Shown one piece after another: positions 1 through 7,806 of a DNA stretch of 22,003 bases. Origin of the DNA: Chloroflexota bacterium (GTDB lineage Bacteria > Chloroflexota > Anaerolineae > UBA1429); the NCBI GenBank assembly GCA_012515695.1, contig JAAYXX010000252.1, positions 1-22,003 on the forward strand. Reading direction: 5' to 3'. Within the stretch, counting starts at the first letter, position 1, and every line of letters starts with the position of its first letter. The notes beneath the pieces are model-generated. The model saw nothing but the letters and a program-made list of their open reading frames with translations. It was not told the DNA's origin and did no database searches. The translations under genes were made by a program, and so were the position numbers.

Positions 1-8
1 CCGCGCTT

Positions 9-175
9 ACCGCCTTCTCCCCCCGGGAGAAAGCGGCGTGTATGCCGATGCCCGAAGGGCGGATGAGGGCTATCCCGATCTTGCCCCAGCACTTGATCCG
101 CGAAAAGTTAGTGCCATTAGCCAAGGATGGCGGCGGTCCGATCCCCTTCCACGGGGCAAGGGGCGAATCAATGTT
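9..175. repeat. Modular palindromic repeat, partial copy 1
   Basis: This gene-free stretch holds an incomplete copy of the repeat family found in all the large gaps of the window. It starts with a degenerate CTTCTCCC/GGGAGAA hairpin, continues through a CCCGAAGGGCGGATGAGGG module and a segment ending in CGAAAAGTTAGTGCC, and finishes with the right end of the core unit (GGATGGCGGCGGTCC) near 126-143. The internal segment at 41-114 is close to the reverse complement of 15751-15835. The left half of the 58-bp core is missing. Short open frames here only reflect the repeat and are not genes. Confidence 0.75.
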
Positions 176-189
176 GCGGCGGAAACAAA

Positions 190-225
190 GCGACCCACTC
201 CGGGCGTATATCTGGAGTGGGTCGC
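190..225 (-). terminator. Intrinsic terminator of the sulfatase gene
   Basis: A perfect 12-bp inverted repeat, GCGACCCACTCC and GGAGTGGGTCGC, encloses a 12-nt loop. It begins about 20 bp past the sulfatase stop codon. Read on the minus strand the hairpin is followed by CTTTGTTTCC, a moderately T-rich tail, which fits Rho-independent termination of the leftward operon. Confidence 0.75.
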
Positions 226-246
226 GATAGATCGGGGTATCGCTCG

Positions 247-1707
247 TTAATGCGGCAGCCCCAGCCGTTGATATTGCTCCTCTGGCGCGTCGTTCTCTCG
301 CATCAGGCGCACCAGATGCTCGATCATCCGTGCTTCGACCGCCGGGTCGTCTATCGGGTGCTCTTGCTGTGGGTCCGCTTGCAGGTCGAACAACATGGTG
401 TCTAGCTCCTGGCTCACCAGATCGCGGTTCTTCGGCTGCTGGGCAGGGATTTTCAACACCGGCGCGCCCTTGGTAAAGGGCAGCGGCCCCACCAGCGTGG
501 CCCCTTGCAGTTCCTCCGGGCTGAACATGCACCGCATGTGGGTGGGCATCAACGTATACTCGAACAGCGGCTTGTTGTCGGCAGCCTTGTCCGGCCCGCG
601 CATATACACATACCGCCCATCGGTCACGTTAACATGCGCGCCAAACATGCCGAACAACCCCGCCTCGCGTACCGGCTGGTCCGACGCGACCGTATCGCGC
701 AACGGCACGCCGCGCATATCCGGCGGGATGGGCGCTCCGAAAAAGTCGAGCAGCGTCGGGGCCAGGTCAATGGTCTGCACCAGCGAGGCGGCCCGCTCCC
801 CGGCCCGCCGACAGCGGGGGTCCCAGATAAACAGCGGGGTGTGGGCCACCTCCTGGTAAAAGGGCATGCGGCATTTGGCCCACCAGTCGTGCTCGGCCAG
901 CAGGAACCCGTGGTCCGTATTGACAATCAACAGTGTGTCATCCCACAGGTTGTACCTGTCCATCGCGTCCAGAATCTTGCCCAGGTTCCTGTCGCACATC
1001 GTCAACAGGGCGGCATAGTTATGTCGACATCGCTCTATCTCGGCGTCGGACTCGTCCACCCGCCGATATTCCGGCCAGTCGAAATCAGGCCCTTGATAGT
1101 CATCGGGATACAGGTCTTTGTAGTGCTGCTGGGTAAAGAATGGCTCGTGCGGGTCAAACGTCTCGATCTGCAAGAACCAGTTGTCCCGGTCGTGGTTGGT
1201 CTCCAGGAACTCTAGCCCCTCGGCGAAAGTCTTGCTCTGGGGTTGGTCTTCCTCCCGCGTCATGTAGCGGCGGTTGACGCGATCCTGGGGGCGCAGGTCG
1301 GTGTTCATCGCCGACGTCTCGCCTACCTCCGCCTTCCAGTGGTCTCCCTCCTGCCCGCGCACGATGCTCCAGGTGGTGTAACGCTGGTGGTAGGTGCAGC
1401 CGCCGTCCTCCCAATAGTGCTGATGGTCGGACACCAGATGCGTATGTACCCCATGCTGGCGCAACAGTTCGGGCATCGAGTCGTCGAACGGCTCCAGCGG
1501 CCCCCAACTGCGGTGTAGCAGGTTATACCGCCCCGTGTGCAGCTCGCGCCGGGCGGGCATACAGGGCATGGAACCCACATACGCGTTGTCAAACACCACC
1601 GACCGCTCTGCCAGCCGCTCAAAGTTGGGCGCCTGCACCCACGTATTGCCGTAACAGGGCAGATACCGGCGGTTCAGCGAGTCGTACATCACCATGATTG
1701 CTTTCAT
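247..1707 (-). CDS. Sulfatase family hydrolase (formylglycine-dependent, type I)
   Basis: A 486-residue arylsulfatase-family enzyme that would hydrolyse a sulfate ester; the substrate cannot be read from sequence. The catalytic motif C-M-P-A-R at residues 49-53 fits C-x-[PA]-x-R, where Cys is converted to formylglycine by a maturase. Metal-site elements are the N-terminal Asp9 (YDSLNR) and the NTDHG motif near residue 262, followed by a Lys and His further on (WAKCRMPFYQEVAHTPLF). No signal peptide is visible, so it looks cytoplasmic, which is unusual for polymer-degrading sulfatases and suits a small imported substrate. The start is supported by GGAGG eight bases upstream. It lies 46 bp behind an AOR gene on the same strand and is probably cotranscribed. 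A sulfatase-fold phosphonate or phosphate ester hydrolase is the main alternative. Confidence 0.9.
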   Translation of the reverse strand: MKAIMVMYDSLNRRYLPCYGNTWVQAPNFERLAERSVVFDNAYVGSMPCMPARRELHTGRYNLLHRSWGPLEPFDDSMPELLRQHGVHTHLVSDHQHYWEDGGCTYHQRYTTWSIVRGQEGDHWKAEVGETSAMNTDLRPQDRVNRRYMTREEDQPQSKTFAEGLEFLETNHDRDNWFLQIETFDPHEPFFTQQHYKDLYPDDYQGPDFDWPEYRRVDESDAEIERCRHNYAALLTMCDRNLGKILDAMDRYNLWDDTLLIVNTDHGFLLAEHDWWAKCRMPFYQEVAHTPLFIWDPRCRRAGERAASLVQTIDLAPTLLDFFGAPIPPDMRGVPLRDTVASDQPVREAGLFGMFGAHVNVTDGRYVYMRGPDKAADNKPLFEYTLMPTHMRCMFSPEELQGATLVGPLPFTKGAPVLKIPAQQPKNRDLVSQELDTMLFDLQADPQQEHPIDDPAVEARMIEHLVRLMRENDAPEEQYQRLGLPH

Positions 1708-1753
1708 GTCTGCTACCTCCCCGGCCAGGCCGCGACCTTGTTCCCGGCCCGCC

Positions 1754-3712
1754 CTAGACCCCCAGACCGTCAGCTACATCGCTCAGACCCAGTTCTTCCA
1801 GTTTTTCCCGCGTGGGCCAACCTGTGGTCTTGTCCCAACCCCGCAGGTCATAGTAACGATCCAACAGGGCGCGGAACTCGTGGGCATCCTCGCTGATATG
1901 GGTGCGATCGCACTTTTCCGGCCACTGGAAGTGGGGAATGACCATCTCGTCCACCTCGCGGCAGCGCCCAAAGTTACGCACATCCACAGCGCGCTCCAGG
2001 TTGACGATGCGCTCGGCAATGCGCTCCATCTCGTTGATGTCCATATCAATGCCCGTGCAGGGGCGATACATCACCGCCTCGGCAGACGTGTCGCCATAGA
2101 TAGAGCCAGTGTCCGCCTCCGCTTCCTCCGGCGTCTCGTAGGTCTTGCGTAACACGGGGAACACCCAGTCACACACCGACACCGAATCCTTGATAACCGA
2201 ACGGTGCTGGTGGAACGCGGTCACAACCTCGATGTACTCATCCCCCTGGAAGACGGCGCGGCGAGAGCCATATACCCGCTCGGCCAACTCTTGCACCTTC
2301 TCAGAAATGGTTTCATCCACGCCCTGCGGAGTTCCACGGCGAGCAAAGGGGTTCAGGAAAAAGAACCCGTGCGTGCTGGGGGTCACATCTCGCGTGGTAA
2401 CGGCGTACAGCAACGCGGCATATTCCCAGAAGGGGCTGGGATGCACTTCCATCGCGCGGCCATCGCGGTGCCAGTCGTGCCCACGGCTGCCCGCCGACCC
2501 GATCAACTCGGCCAGAGATTCGGGGCCGATGTGATGCTTTTCGTAGAACCGGGGGAATCCCTCCGCATAGTCGTCGCCTGTCCCCTGCCGATAGGCCACT
2601 CGCAAGAGCCAGTCGCGCCACCATAGCGGGTTTTCCAGGTCCAGGGGTTCACCCAACACTTCCGTATAACCCAGGTTTTTCAGCGCAGCGAGATAGCGAT
2701 ACCAGGTATCATAGACCCAGCCGGTCATTCCCAGATCGCTGGTCAGGTTGACCAGGTCTAGCCCGGCCTCTTCGCCCAATCCGGGCGGCCTGGGGATATA
2801 CATATGCTCGCCCGATATCGAGGTGCCCTCATAGGCCGGATGCGAGCCAAACGTCCAAGCGCCATCCACGCAGGTGGTCATAGCCTGTTTGAGGGGAGAG
2901 CCAAAAGCTCCGTTCACCGGGCGAATGCGCGTCCAACACTTGACCGAGCAGCCATGCGTGCAGGCCACGATAGGATAGCCGACATCAGGCCGCCCGATAC
3001 AGCTAATGCCGCCTCTGGTCAGGTTCCACACATAGCGCACAGCGTCAAGAAAGCCCTGCGGGTCGGCAATCGGCACGCCCCTGGTTCCACGAACCACGAT
3101 CGCCTTCAGCCCCTTGGCCCCCATCACCCCGCCAAAGCCGCCATTGCCCACAGCGTTGTTCAGGCGGTGGATGATGCTGGCAAAGCGTACCCGGTTCTCG
3201 CCCGCCGGGCCAATGGTAGCAATCTGGTGCTCTTTGCCGTGGCGCTCTTTGAGCTTCATCTGGGTGTCATAGACGCCCAGCCCCCACAAGTCCGACGCAT
3301 CTTCCAGCGTCACTTTGTCATCTTCGATCAGCAAATAGCAGGGCGCAGACGCCTGCCCCTGCACGATAAGGCTATCGTATCCCGCGTATTTTAGTTCCGC
3401 GCCCCAGTAGCCGCCCATGCTGGCCCATGTCCACATGGGTTCCGGGTAGCCCCGCGGCCCGATGGTCGAGATCGTCGTACGCCCCGCCGTGGGCGCGCCC
3501 GTGCCCACCAGCGGCCCCGCCGAAAAGACCAGCCGGTTCTCCGGGTCGTATGGCCCCGTTCCTGGCGGCACTTCTCGCCAGGCGACCAGTGCGTTCCACC
3601 CTCGTGAACCCAGCCACATTGCGCCGTCGGGTGTCTCCTCGACGGTCACTTTTTGAGCAGTCAAATCGATGCGCAGCGTGCGCCCCGTATATCCTCCACG
3701 AATATCGCTCAT
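1754..3712 (-). CDS. Aldehyde:ferredoxin oxidoreductase family protein (paralog 1)
   Basis: A 652-residue AOR-family tungsto/molybdo-bispterin enzyme; the family oxidises aldehydes, or related substrates, to acids with ferredoxin as acceptor. The N-terminal RGGYTGRTLRIDLT and the GPRGYPEP, MGGYWG and GNGGFGGVMGAKGLKAI segments (about residues 85-205) are typical of the cofactor-binding AOR domain. Candidate [4Fe-4S] ligands are Cys251, Cys255 and Cys259 plus a distant Cys514 (SVSVCDWVF). The first three are spaced CX3CX3C rather than the usual CX2CX3C. A slightly longer frame starts at 3727, but ATG 3712 has GGAG nine bases upstream and aligns with the start of the paralog. It follows paralog 2 after a 141-bp gap and precedes the sulfatase. 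The substrate is unknown. Confidence 0.9.
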   Translation of the reverse strand: MSDIRGGYTGRTLRIDLTAQKVTVEETPDGAMWLGSRGWNALVAWREVPPGTGPYDPENRLVFSAGPLVGTGAPTAGRTTISTIGPRGYPEPMWTWASMGGYWGAELKYAGYDSLIVQGQASAPCYLLIEDDKVTLEDASDLWGLGVYDTQMKLKERHGKEHQIATIGPAGENRVRFASIIHRLNNAVGNGGFGGVMGAKGLKAIVVRGTRGVPIADPQGFLDAVRYVWNLTRGGISCIGRPDVGYPIVACTHGCSVKCWTRIRPVNGAFGSPLKQAMTTCVDGAWTFGSHPAYEGTSISGEHMYIPRPPGLGEEAGLDLVNLTSDLGMTGWVYDTWYRYLAALKNLGYTEVLGEPLDLENPLWWRDWLLRVAYRQGTGDDYAEGFPRFYEKHHIGPESLAELIGSAGSRGHDWHRDGRAMEVHPSPFWEYAALLYAVTTRDVTPSTHGFFFLNPFARRGTPQGVDETISEKVQELAERVYGSRRAVFQGDEYIEVVTAFHQHRSVIKDSVSVCDWVFPVLRKTYETPEEAEADTGSIYGDTSAEAVMYRPCTGIDMDINEMERIAERIVNLERAVDVRNFGRCREVDEMVIPHFQWPEKCDRTHISEDAHEFRALLDRYYDLRGWDKTTGWPTREKLEELGLSDVADGLGV

Positions 3713-3767
3713 CGCTCGGTTCTCCATGAGTTCTGGGGCAGAAATGTGCCCGCGTTTGACACGGCGC

Positions 3768-3795
3768 GCTTGCTACCCCGTTGTTAATAGCAAGC
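3768..3795. promoter_or_regulatory. Inverted repeat between the two AOR genes
   Basis: GCTTGCTA and TAGCAAGC form a perfect 8-bp dyad with a 12-bp spacer, in the gap upstream of AOR paralog 1. On the minus strand the distal arm runs into TGCTATTAA, which resembles an extended -10 element. This could therefore be an operator overlapping an internal promoter, or simply a short hairpin. I have no direct evidence for a regulator. Confidence 0.3.
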
Positions 3796-3809
3796 CTATG
3801 CATAAAGCC

Positions 3810-3842
3810 CGGCCCCCGCCAGATAGACCCGGCGTGGGGCCG
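3810..3842 (-). terminator. Hairpin after AOR paralog 2, possible terminator or attenuator
   Basis: CGGCCCC-CGCC pairs with GGCG-T-GGGGCCG, giving 11 GC-rich pairs with one bulged T and a 10-nt loop. It begins 12 bp past the stop codon of AOR paralog 2. On the minus strand it is followed by GGCTTTATG, a weak T tract. It may partly terminate or protect the upstream mRNA, splitting the operon into an Fe-S/AOR2 unit and an AOR1/sulfatase unit. Confidence 0.45.
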
Positions 3843-3853
3843 CACCCAATCAG

Positions 3854-5818
3854 TTATTGACAGCTCCGCTTTGCGGCCAACGCCTCGATGGCCTGGGCCG
3901 CGTCCGCCAGACCCAACTGTTCTAGCCTGGCCGGAGTGGGCCAGCCCGTGCGCTTGTCCCAGCCGCGCAAATCATAGAACCGATCCAGCAGCGCCCGGAA
4001 TTCGTAGGCATCCTCGCTGATGCATGTCCCGTCGCTCTTTTCGGGCCACTGGAAATGGGGGATCACCAACTCGTCAATGGCTCTGTCGCGCCCGTGGTTG
4101 CGGATATCTATGCAACGCTCCAGGTTGATCACGCGCTCGCCGATATGCTCCATCTCTTTGATGTCCATATCAATGCCGGTGCAGGGGCGGAACAACACCG
4201 CCTCGGCCTCGATGTCGCCATACAGTGAAGCGCCCTCGGCCTCCTCGCGGGTTTCGAACGTCCGCCGCTCTACCGGGAACACCCAGTCGCAAACGCCCAT
4301 CGAGTCCTTGATGACCGCCCGATGCTGGTGAAACGCGGTGACATATTCGATATGCTCATCTCCCGGAAAGACGGCCCGCCGCGAGCCGTAAATCCGCTCG
4401 GACAGCTCTTGCAACTGTTCCGGCACGATCACCTCGCCGTCGGGGGTCGTTTTGCGGTCATAGGTCCAGAACAAAAAGCCGTGCGTGCTAGAAGTGACAT
4501 CGCGAGTCGAGACGGCATACAACAGCGCGGCGTACTCCCAGAAGGGGCTGGGATGCACCTCCAGGGCGCGCCCATCGCGGTGCCAGCCATGCCCACGGCT
4601 GCCCGCAGATTGCAGGAACTCGGCCAGGTGTTCCGGGCCGATGCGGTGTTTTTCATAGAATCGGGCCAGCCCCTCGGCGTACTCGTTCCCCGGCCCCTCG
4701 CGATGGGAAAGCTGTACAATCCAGTTGCGCCACCAGTCCGGGTCATCGGTGTTCAAGGGCTGCCCCAATAGCTCGTGAATGCCCAGCGCTTTCAACCCGG
4801 CGAAATAGACACCCCACGTGTTGAACGACCAGGTGGTAATGCCCATGTCCTCCACCAGGTTGGCGATATCCACGCCCATTTGCCCCAGACCCGGAGCATT
4901 CATCAAGGACAGGTCATCCTGGCCCCGCGAACCCTCATAGGTGCGCGCGCGCCCGCCGCTCCAAGACCCCTCGTTGCAGGTCATCATGCTCATGCGAGCG
5001 CCGGTTTCGTAGCGATCTTCCAGGGGACGCAGCCGGGTGTAACACTTGACCGAGCAACCATGCGTGCAGGCCACGATGGGATACCCCGCGTCTGGGCGGC
5101 CCAAATGGCCCAGCCCGCCCCTGGTCAGGTTCCACACATAGCGCACAGCGTCAAGAAAGCCCTGCGGGTCGGCAATCGGCACGCCTTTGGTCCCGCGAAT
5201 CACAATCGCCTTCAGCCCCTTCGCCCCCATCACCCCGCCAAAGCCGCCATTGCCCACGGCGTTGCTCAAGCGGTGGATGATGCTGGCAAAGCGCACCCGA
5301 TTCTCGCCCGCCGGGCCGATGATAGCAATCTGGTGCTCTTGGCTGTGGCGCGCCTTGAGCGCCTGTTGGGTGGCATACGCCCCTTGCCCCCACAGGTCCG
5401 AGGCGTCTTCCAGCGTCACTTTGTCGTCTTCGATCAGCAAATAGCAGGGCGCAGACGCCTGCCCCTGCACGATGATGCTATCGTATCCCGCGTATTTTAG
5501 TTCCGCGCCCCAGTAGCCTCCCATGCTAGCCCACGTCCACATGGGTTCCGGGTAGCCACGCGGCCCGATGGTCGAGACCGTCGTGCGCCCCGCCGTGGGC
5601 GCGCCCGTGCCCACCAGCGGCCCCGCTGAAAAGATCAGCCGATTCTCCGGGTCGAACGGCCCCGTTCCCGGCGGGACCTCGTTCCACCCCACGAGCGCCT
5701 GCCAGCCACGCGGCCCCAGCCACTTGGCGACATCGGGCGTCTCCTCAACGGTCACCGTCTGAGCAGTCAAATCCACCCGTAGTGTGCGCCCCGTGTATCC
5801 CCCGCGAAAGCTAGACAT
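3854..5818 (-). CDS. Aldehyde:ferredoxin oxidoreductase family protein (paralog 2)
   Basis: A 654-residue AOR-family enzyme, paralogous to the next gene downstream. It has the same pterin-domain segments and the same unusual CX3CX3C motif (Cys251, Cys255, Cys259), with a distant Cys510 (SMGVCDWVF). The first 260 residues are nearly identical to paralog 1, while residues about 260-375 differ greatly, suggesting a shared cofactor domain with different substrate or partner surfaces. The open frame extends upstream to 6217, but that part lies over the Fe-S gene in another frame and has no family similarity. ATG 5818 has GGAGG eight bases upstream and gives MSSFRGGYTG, matching the paralog. A second in-frame ATG at 5824 is too close to that site. 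The start overlaps the end of the Fe-S reading frame by 8 bp, implying translational coupling. Confidence 0.9.
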   Translation of the reverse strand: MSSFRGGYTGRTLRVDLTAQTVTVEETPDVAKWLGPRGWQALVGWNEVPPGTGPFDPENRLIFSAGPLVGTGAPTAGRTTVSTIGPRGYPEPMWTWASMGGYWGAELKYAGYDSIIVQGQASAPCYLLIEDDKVTLEDASDLWGQGAYATQQALKARHSQEHQIAIIGPAGENRVRFASIIHRLSNAVGNGGFGGVMGAKGLKAIVIRGTKGVPIADPQGFLDAVRYVWNLTRGGLGHLGRPDAGYPIVACTHGCSVKCYTRLRPLEDRYETGARMSMMTCNEGSWSGGRARTYEGSRGQDDLSLMNAPGLGQMGVDIANLVEDMGITTWSFNTWGVYFAGLKALGIHELLGQPLNTDDPDWWRNWIVQLSHREGPGNEYAEGLARFYEKHRIGPEHLAEFLQSAGSRGHGWHRDGRALEVHPSPFWEYAALLYAVSTRDVTSSTHGFLFWTYDRKTTPDGEVIVPEQLQELSERIYGSRRAVFPGDEHIEYVTAFHQHRAVIKDSMGVCDWVFPVERRTFETREEAEGASLYGDIEAEAVLFRPCTGIDMDIKEMEHIGERVINLERCIDIRNHGRDRAIDELVIPHFQWPEKSDGTCISEDAYEFRALLDRFYDLRGWDKRTGWPTPARLEQLGLADAAQAIEALAAKRSCQ

Positions 5819-6320
5819 CGCCATCACCCTCCGCCTGGGCGTCCGTTCCATAGCGCAGGGCCTTGCCCGACAGGGGGCACATCTCGACACATAGCGGCCC
5901 TTCCGGGCGGTGGCTGCACAGGTCGCACTTGAGCGCGCGCCTTTCCTCCGGGTGGCGTACGGGAATCTGTCACGGGCAGGCTTTGGCGCAACGCATACAG
6001 CCGATGCACTTGTCATCCAGGATGACAACAGCGCCGGTTTTGGCGTCGCGCACCATCGCCCCCACCCGGCACGCCCCGATACACGGTGCGTCCTCACATT
6101 GGAAGCAAATACGGGCCGACAAGGGGTCAACGTTCGAGAACTCGTCAAAGAAGATGCGGATGCGAGACAAGGTGGGGTTGGCGCGTCCCTCCCGGGAAAT
6201 GGAGCAGACGGTCTCACACATTCGGCAAGTTCGGCACCAATTGGGAGTAAAAACGACCCGCCCGCCAGACGCGGGCTGCTGCTCTAGCTCCAACTCTTGG
6301 TCAACGCGACTGATGGTCAT
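5811..6320 (-). CDS. 4Fe-4S dicluster-type ferredoxin, AOR partner, interrupted by in-frame TGA
   Basis: A probable electron-transfer subunit for the adjacent AORs, of the DmsB/HycB/YdhY-like class with four [4Fe-4S] motifs. From ATG 6320 (AGAGAGG about 7 bases upstream) the frame shows CX2CX2CX3C (CRTCRMCETVC), CX2CX4CX3C (CFQCEDAPCIGAC) and CX2CX2CX3CP (CIGCMRCAKACP), then TGA at codon 117. Without a shift it continues QIPVRHPEERRALKCDLC, including a fourth motif CX2CX8CX3CP, and ends at TAG 5811, overlapping the AOR2 start. The intact product would be 169 residues; stopping at TGA leaves 116 and loses four of 16 motif cysteines. Family members commonly have Trp directly after this CP, so TGG changed to TGA is the simplest reading. 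It may be a pseudogene, a sequence error or a readthrough gene. An upstream extension to 6395 lacks support. Confidence 0.75.
5970..5972 (-). other. In-frame TGA codon within the Fe-S protein gene
   Basis: The codon sits directly after ...CAKACP and before QIPVRHPEE. Both sides are in the same frame and both encode conserved cysteine-cluster sequence. TGA is used as a normal stop by other genes here (deacetylase, pth, hpt and the nuclease-like gene), so genome-wide reassignment is unlikely. I could not find a convincing SECIS-like hairpin immediately downstream; only a short CGCC/GGCG pairing with a 12-nt loop was seen. Confidence 0.85.
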
Positions 6321-6457
6321 GTAAGGCCTCTCTGTAAGGATTGTTCGAGTGTGGATAGAATCGACAGTCACGGAATCGCAGGGGTGCGTTAGCAAATAGG
6401 GGCAGAGACATCTGTGTAACGCCCAGTCACGCCGCCTCTGGCAAATGTTGCAGTGTT

Positions 6458-6485
6458 ACTATAGCCAACCTGTTTAATCAAGCAA
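6458..6485 (-). promoter_or_regulatory. Predicted sigma70-type promoter of the Fe-S/AOR operon
   Basis: On the minus strand, TTGCTT is separated by 16 bp from TATAGT. Transcription would start near 6450 and give a leader of about 130 nt before ATG 6320. This 301-bp divergent gap (6321-6621) contains this promoter and the facing deacetylase promoter, and I see no gene in it. I could not assign the leader to a known riboswitch. Confidence 0.5.
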
Positions 6486-6542
6486 ATCCCATCTCCCCTC
6501 GTCAAATATAGCACAACCTGCCTTTGGGTCCATCAAGTACAC

Positions 6543-6571
6543 TTGCCTCCGCGCCTTTTCCCCTGTAGTAT
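6543..6571 (+). promoter_or_regulatory. Predicted sigma70-type promoter of the deacetylase gene
   Basis: TTGCCT and TAGTAT are separated by exactly 17 bp, with TG immediately before the -10 element. The start codon at 6622 follows about 50 bp later and has a strong GGAGGG six bases upstream. Confidence 0.5.
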
Positions 6572-6621
6572 GCTCTCGCAGCGTCTGGTCAACACCCATC
6601 TACCAGAACGGAGGGACAGTC

Positions 6622-7524
6622 ATGTCCATCTATGATCCATTCTCCGTAAGTCGCCGGGACGAACTCGTGATCGAGCGCCCCCAGGCGAACCGGCCCCACC
6701 AGGGCAAAGTGCTGGCCGCCATTCAGGCCCACGCTGATGATATCCCCTTGTTCTGCGCTGGCACCGTCGCCAAGCTGCTCCAGGAAGGGTATACCGGCTA
6801 CCTGATTCAGACAACGAACGATGAAAAGTGCGGCCCCACCCGCAGCCTGGGCGAGACTATCCTGGCCAACGAGCGCGAGGTAGACGACCTGGCCCGCGTG
6901 CTGGGCTTCCAGCAGGTTTTTCATCTGGGCTATCGCAACCACCGCATGGACGGCGACTCGGCGCTAGAGCTGCGCTGTCGCCTGATCTTGTTGTTCCGGC
7001 TGTTGCGCGTGGACACGGTGTTCACGTTCAACCCCTGGGGCCACAACGAGGAAAACCCCGACCATTGGGTGACGGCCCGCGCCGTCGAAGCCGCCTGCTG
7101 GATGGCGGGCATGGACAAAGATTACCCCGAACAGCTTGCCGCCGGTCTCCAGCCCCATGCCGTCCGCGAAAAATATTACTGGGTGGCCCGCGCCGGGCAG
7201 CCGTACAACCGCGTGGTGGATATTGGCGCGCAGGTAGAACCAAAGATAGCGGCCATCCGCGTGAACAAGACCCAAGGCCCCGGCGGGTCTACCGGCTCGC
7301 GACTCAAAGCGGAACTGGCAGCGCGCGGTCTGCGTCTACCAGAATGGGGCGACGACGACGAGACCGCCGACCGGGAATACATCCGCCGGTTCGTGATAGC
7401 CCCCAATTTCAAGCTGGGGCAGGAGCATGGGCTGCGTTGCGCCGAGCCGTTCTATTACCTCGGCCCATCGGACGATGATCGCGCCGTGCGCGACTATTTG
7501 GCCGAACACGCCGTGCCGCTGTGA
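6622..7524 (+). CDS. PIG-L/LmbE family deacetylase
   Basis: A 300-residue zinc-dependent N-acetylglucosaminyl deacetylase-like protein of the LmbE/PIG-L family, which removes acyl groups from GlcNAc-type amino sugars in glycolipids, thiols such as mycothiol or bacillithiol, or antibiotics. The zinc motif A-H-A-D-D lies at residues 36-40 (family consensus AHPDD, with Ala replacing Pro), and a third ligand candidate is His148 in NPDHWVTARAV. The internal NEREVDDLARVLG segment is also typical. No signal peptide is seen, so it should be cytosolic. The start has GGAGGG six bases upstream and a well-placed promoter. It is transcribed alone, divergent from the AOR operon and followed by repeats. LmbE-like proteins are abundant and varied in this kind of genome, so the substrate cannot be named. 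Confidence 0.9.
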   Translation: MSIYDPFSVSRRDELVIERPQANRPHQGKVLAAIQAHADDIPLFCAGTVAKLLQEGYTGYLIQTTNDEKCGPTRSLGETILANEREVDDLARVLGFQQVFHLGYRNHRMDGDSALELRCRLILLFRLLRVDTVFTFNPWGHNEENPDHWVTARAVEAACWMAGMDKDYPEQLAAGLQPHAVREKYYWVARAGQPYNRVVDIGAQVEPKIAAIRVNKTQGPGGSTGSRLKAELAARGLRLPEWGDDDETADREYIRRFVIAPNFKLGQEHGLRCAEPFYYLGPSDDDRAVRDYLAEHAVPL

Positions 7525-7574
7525 GCGGTAGTTCCCTCACCCGCCCCAAGCACCCGCGGCATGTGGGCGAGGAA

Positions 7575-7785
7575 GGTGGAGACCCTCACCCCCGGCTCCT
7601 ACGGAGCCGCACCCTCTCCCAAGGGGCGAGGGTGCTTGTCGCCTTCTCCCCCTGGGAGAAGGTGCCCGAAGGGCGGATGAGGGCAACTCCGATTTTGCCC
7701 CAGCATTTGATCTGCGAAAAGTTAACGCCATTGGCCAAGAATGGCGGCGGTCCAATTCCCTTCCAAGGGGAGAAGGCGGCTGGTT
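7575..7785. repeat. Modular palindromic repeat, copy 2
   Basis: The 341-bp gap between the deacetylase and the secreted-protein gene carries tandem hairpins: CGGCTCC-tac-GGAGCCG (7593-7609), GCACCCTC...GAGGGTGC (7609-7635, inner CCC/GGG, followed by TTGTC, so it may terminate the deacetylase transcript) and CCTTCTCCC-cct-GGGAGAAGG (7642-7662). Then come the CCCGAAGGGCGGATGAGGG module and the internal element ending in GAAAAGTTAACGCC, followed by the right end of the core (GGCGGCGGTCCAATT) and GGGGAGAAGGCGG, which mirrors the left CGCCTTCTCCCC. The left half of the 58-bp core is absent. Confidence 0.75.
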
Positions 7786-7806
7786 CCCGCTATTCCTGGG
7801 GGCGCT

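Noticed and set aside
505..1215. Open frame of 236 codons opposite the sulfatase
   Set aside because: It is a shadow of a well-supported sulfatase gene and has no recognisable features.
5970..5972. TGA read as selenocysteine
   Set aside because: The position follows the last CP of a cluster, where Trp is usual, and no convincing downstream SECIS hairpin is present. It is kept only as an outside possibility.
5970..5972. Genome-wide use of TGA for Trp
   Set aside because: At least four genes in the window end properly at TGA (7522, 9326, 21130 and 21674 region), and Trp is otherwise TGG.
5819..6217. N-terminal extension of AOR paralog 2 through the Fe-S gene
   Set aside because: The frame is open by chance over the Fe-S gene in a different frame. 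It shows no AOR or cluster pattern, while ATG 5818 has a good ribosome site and matches the paralog.
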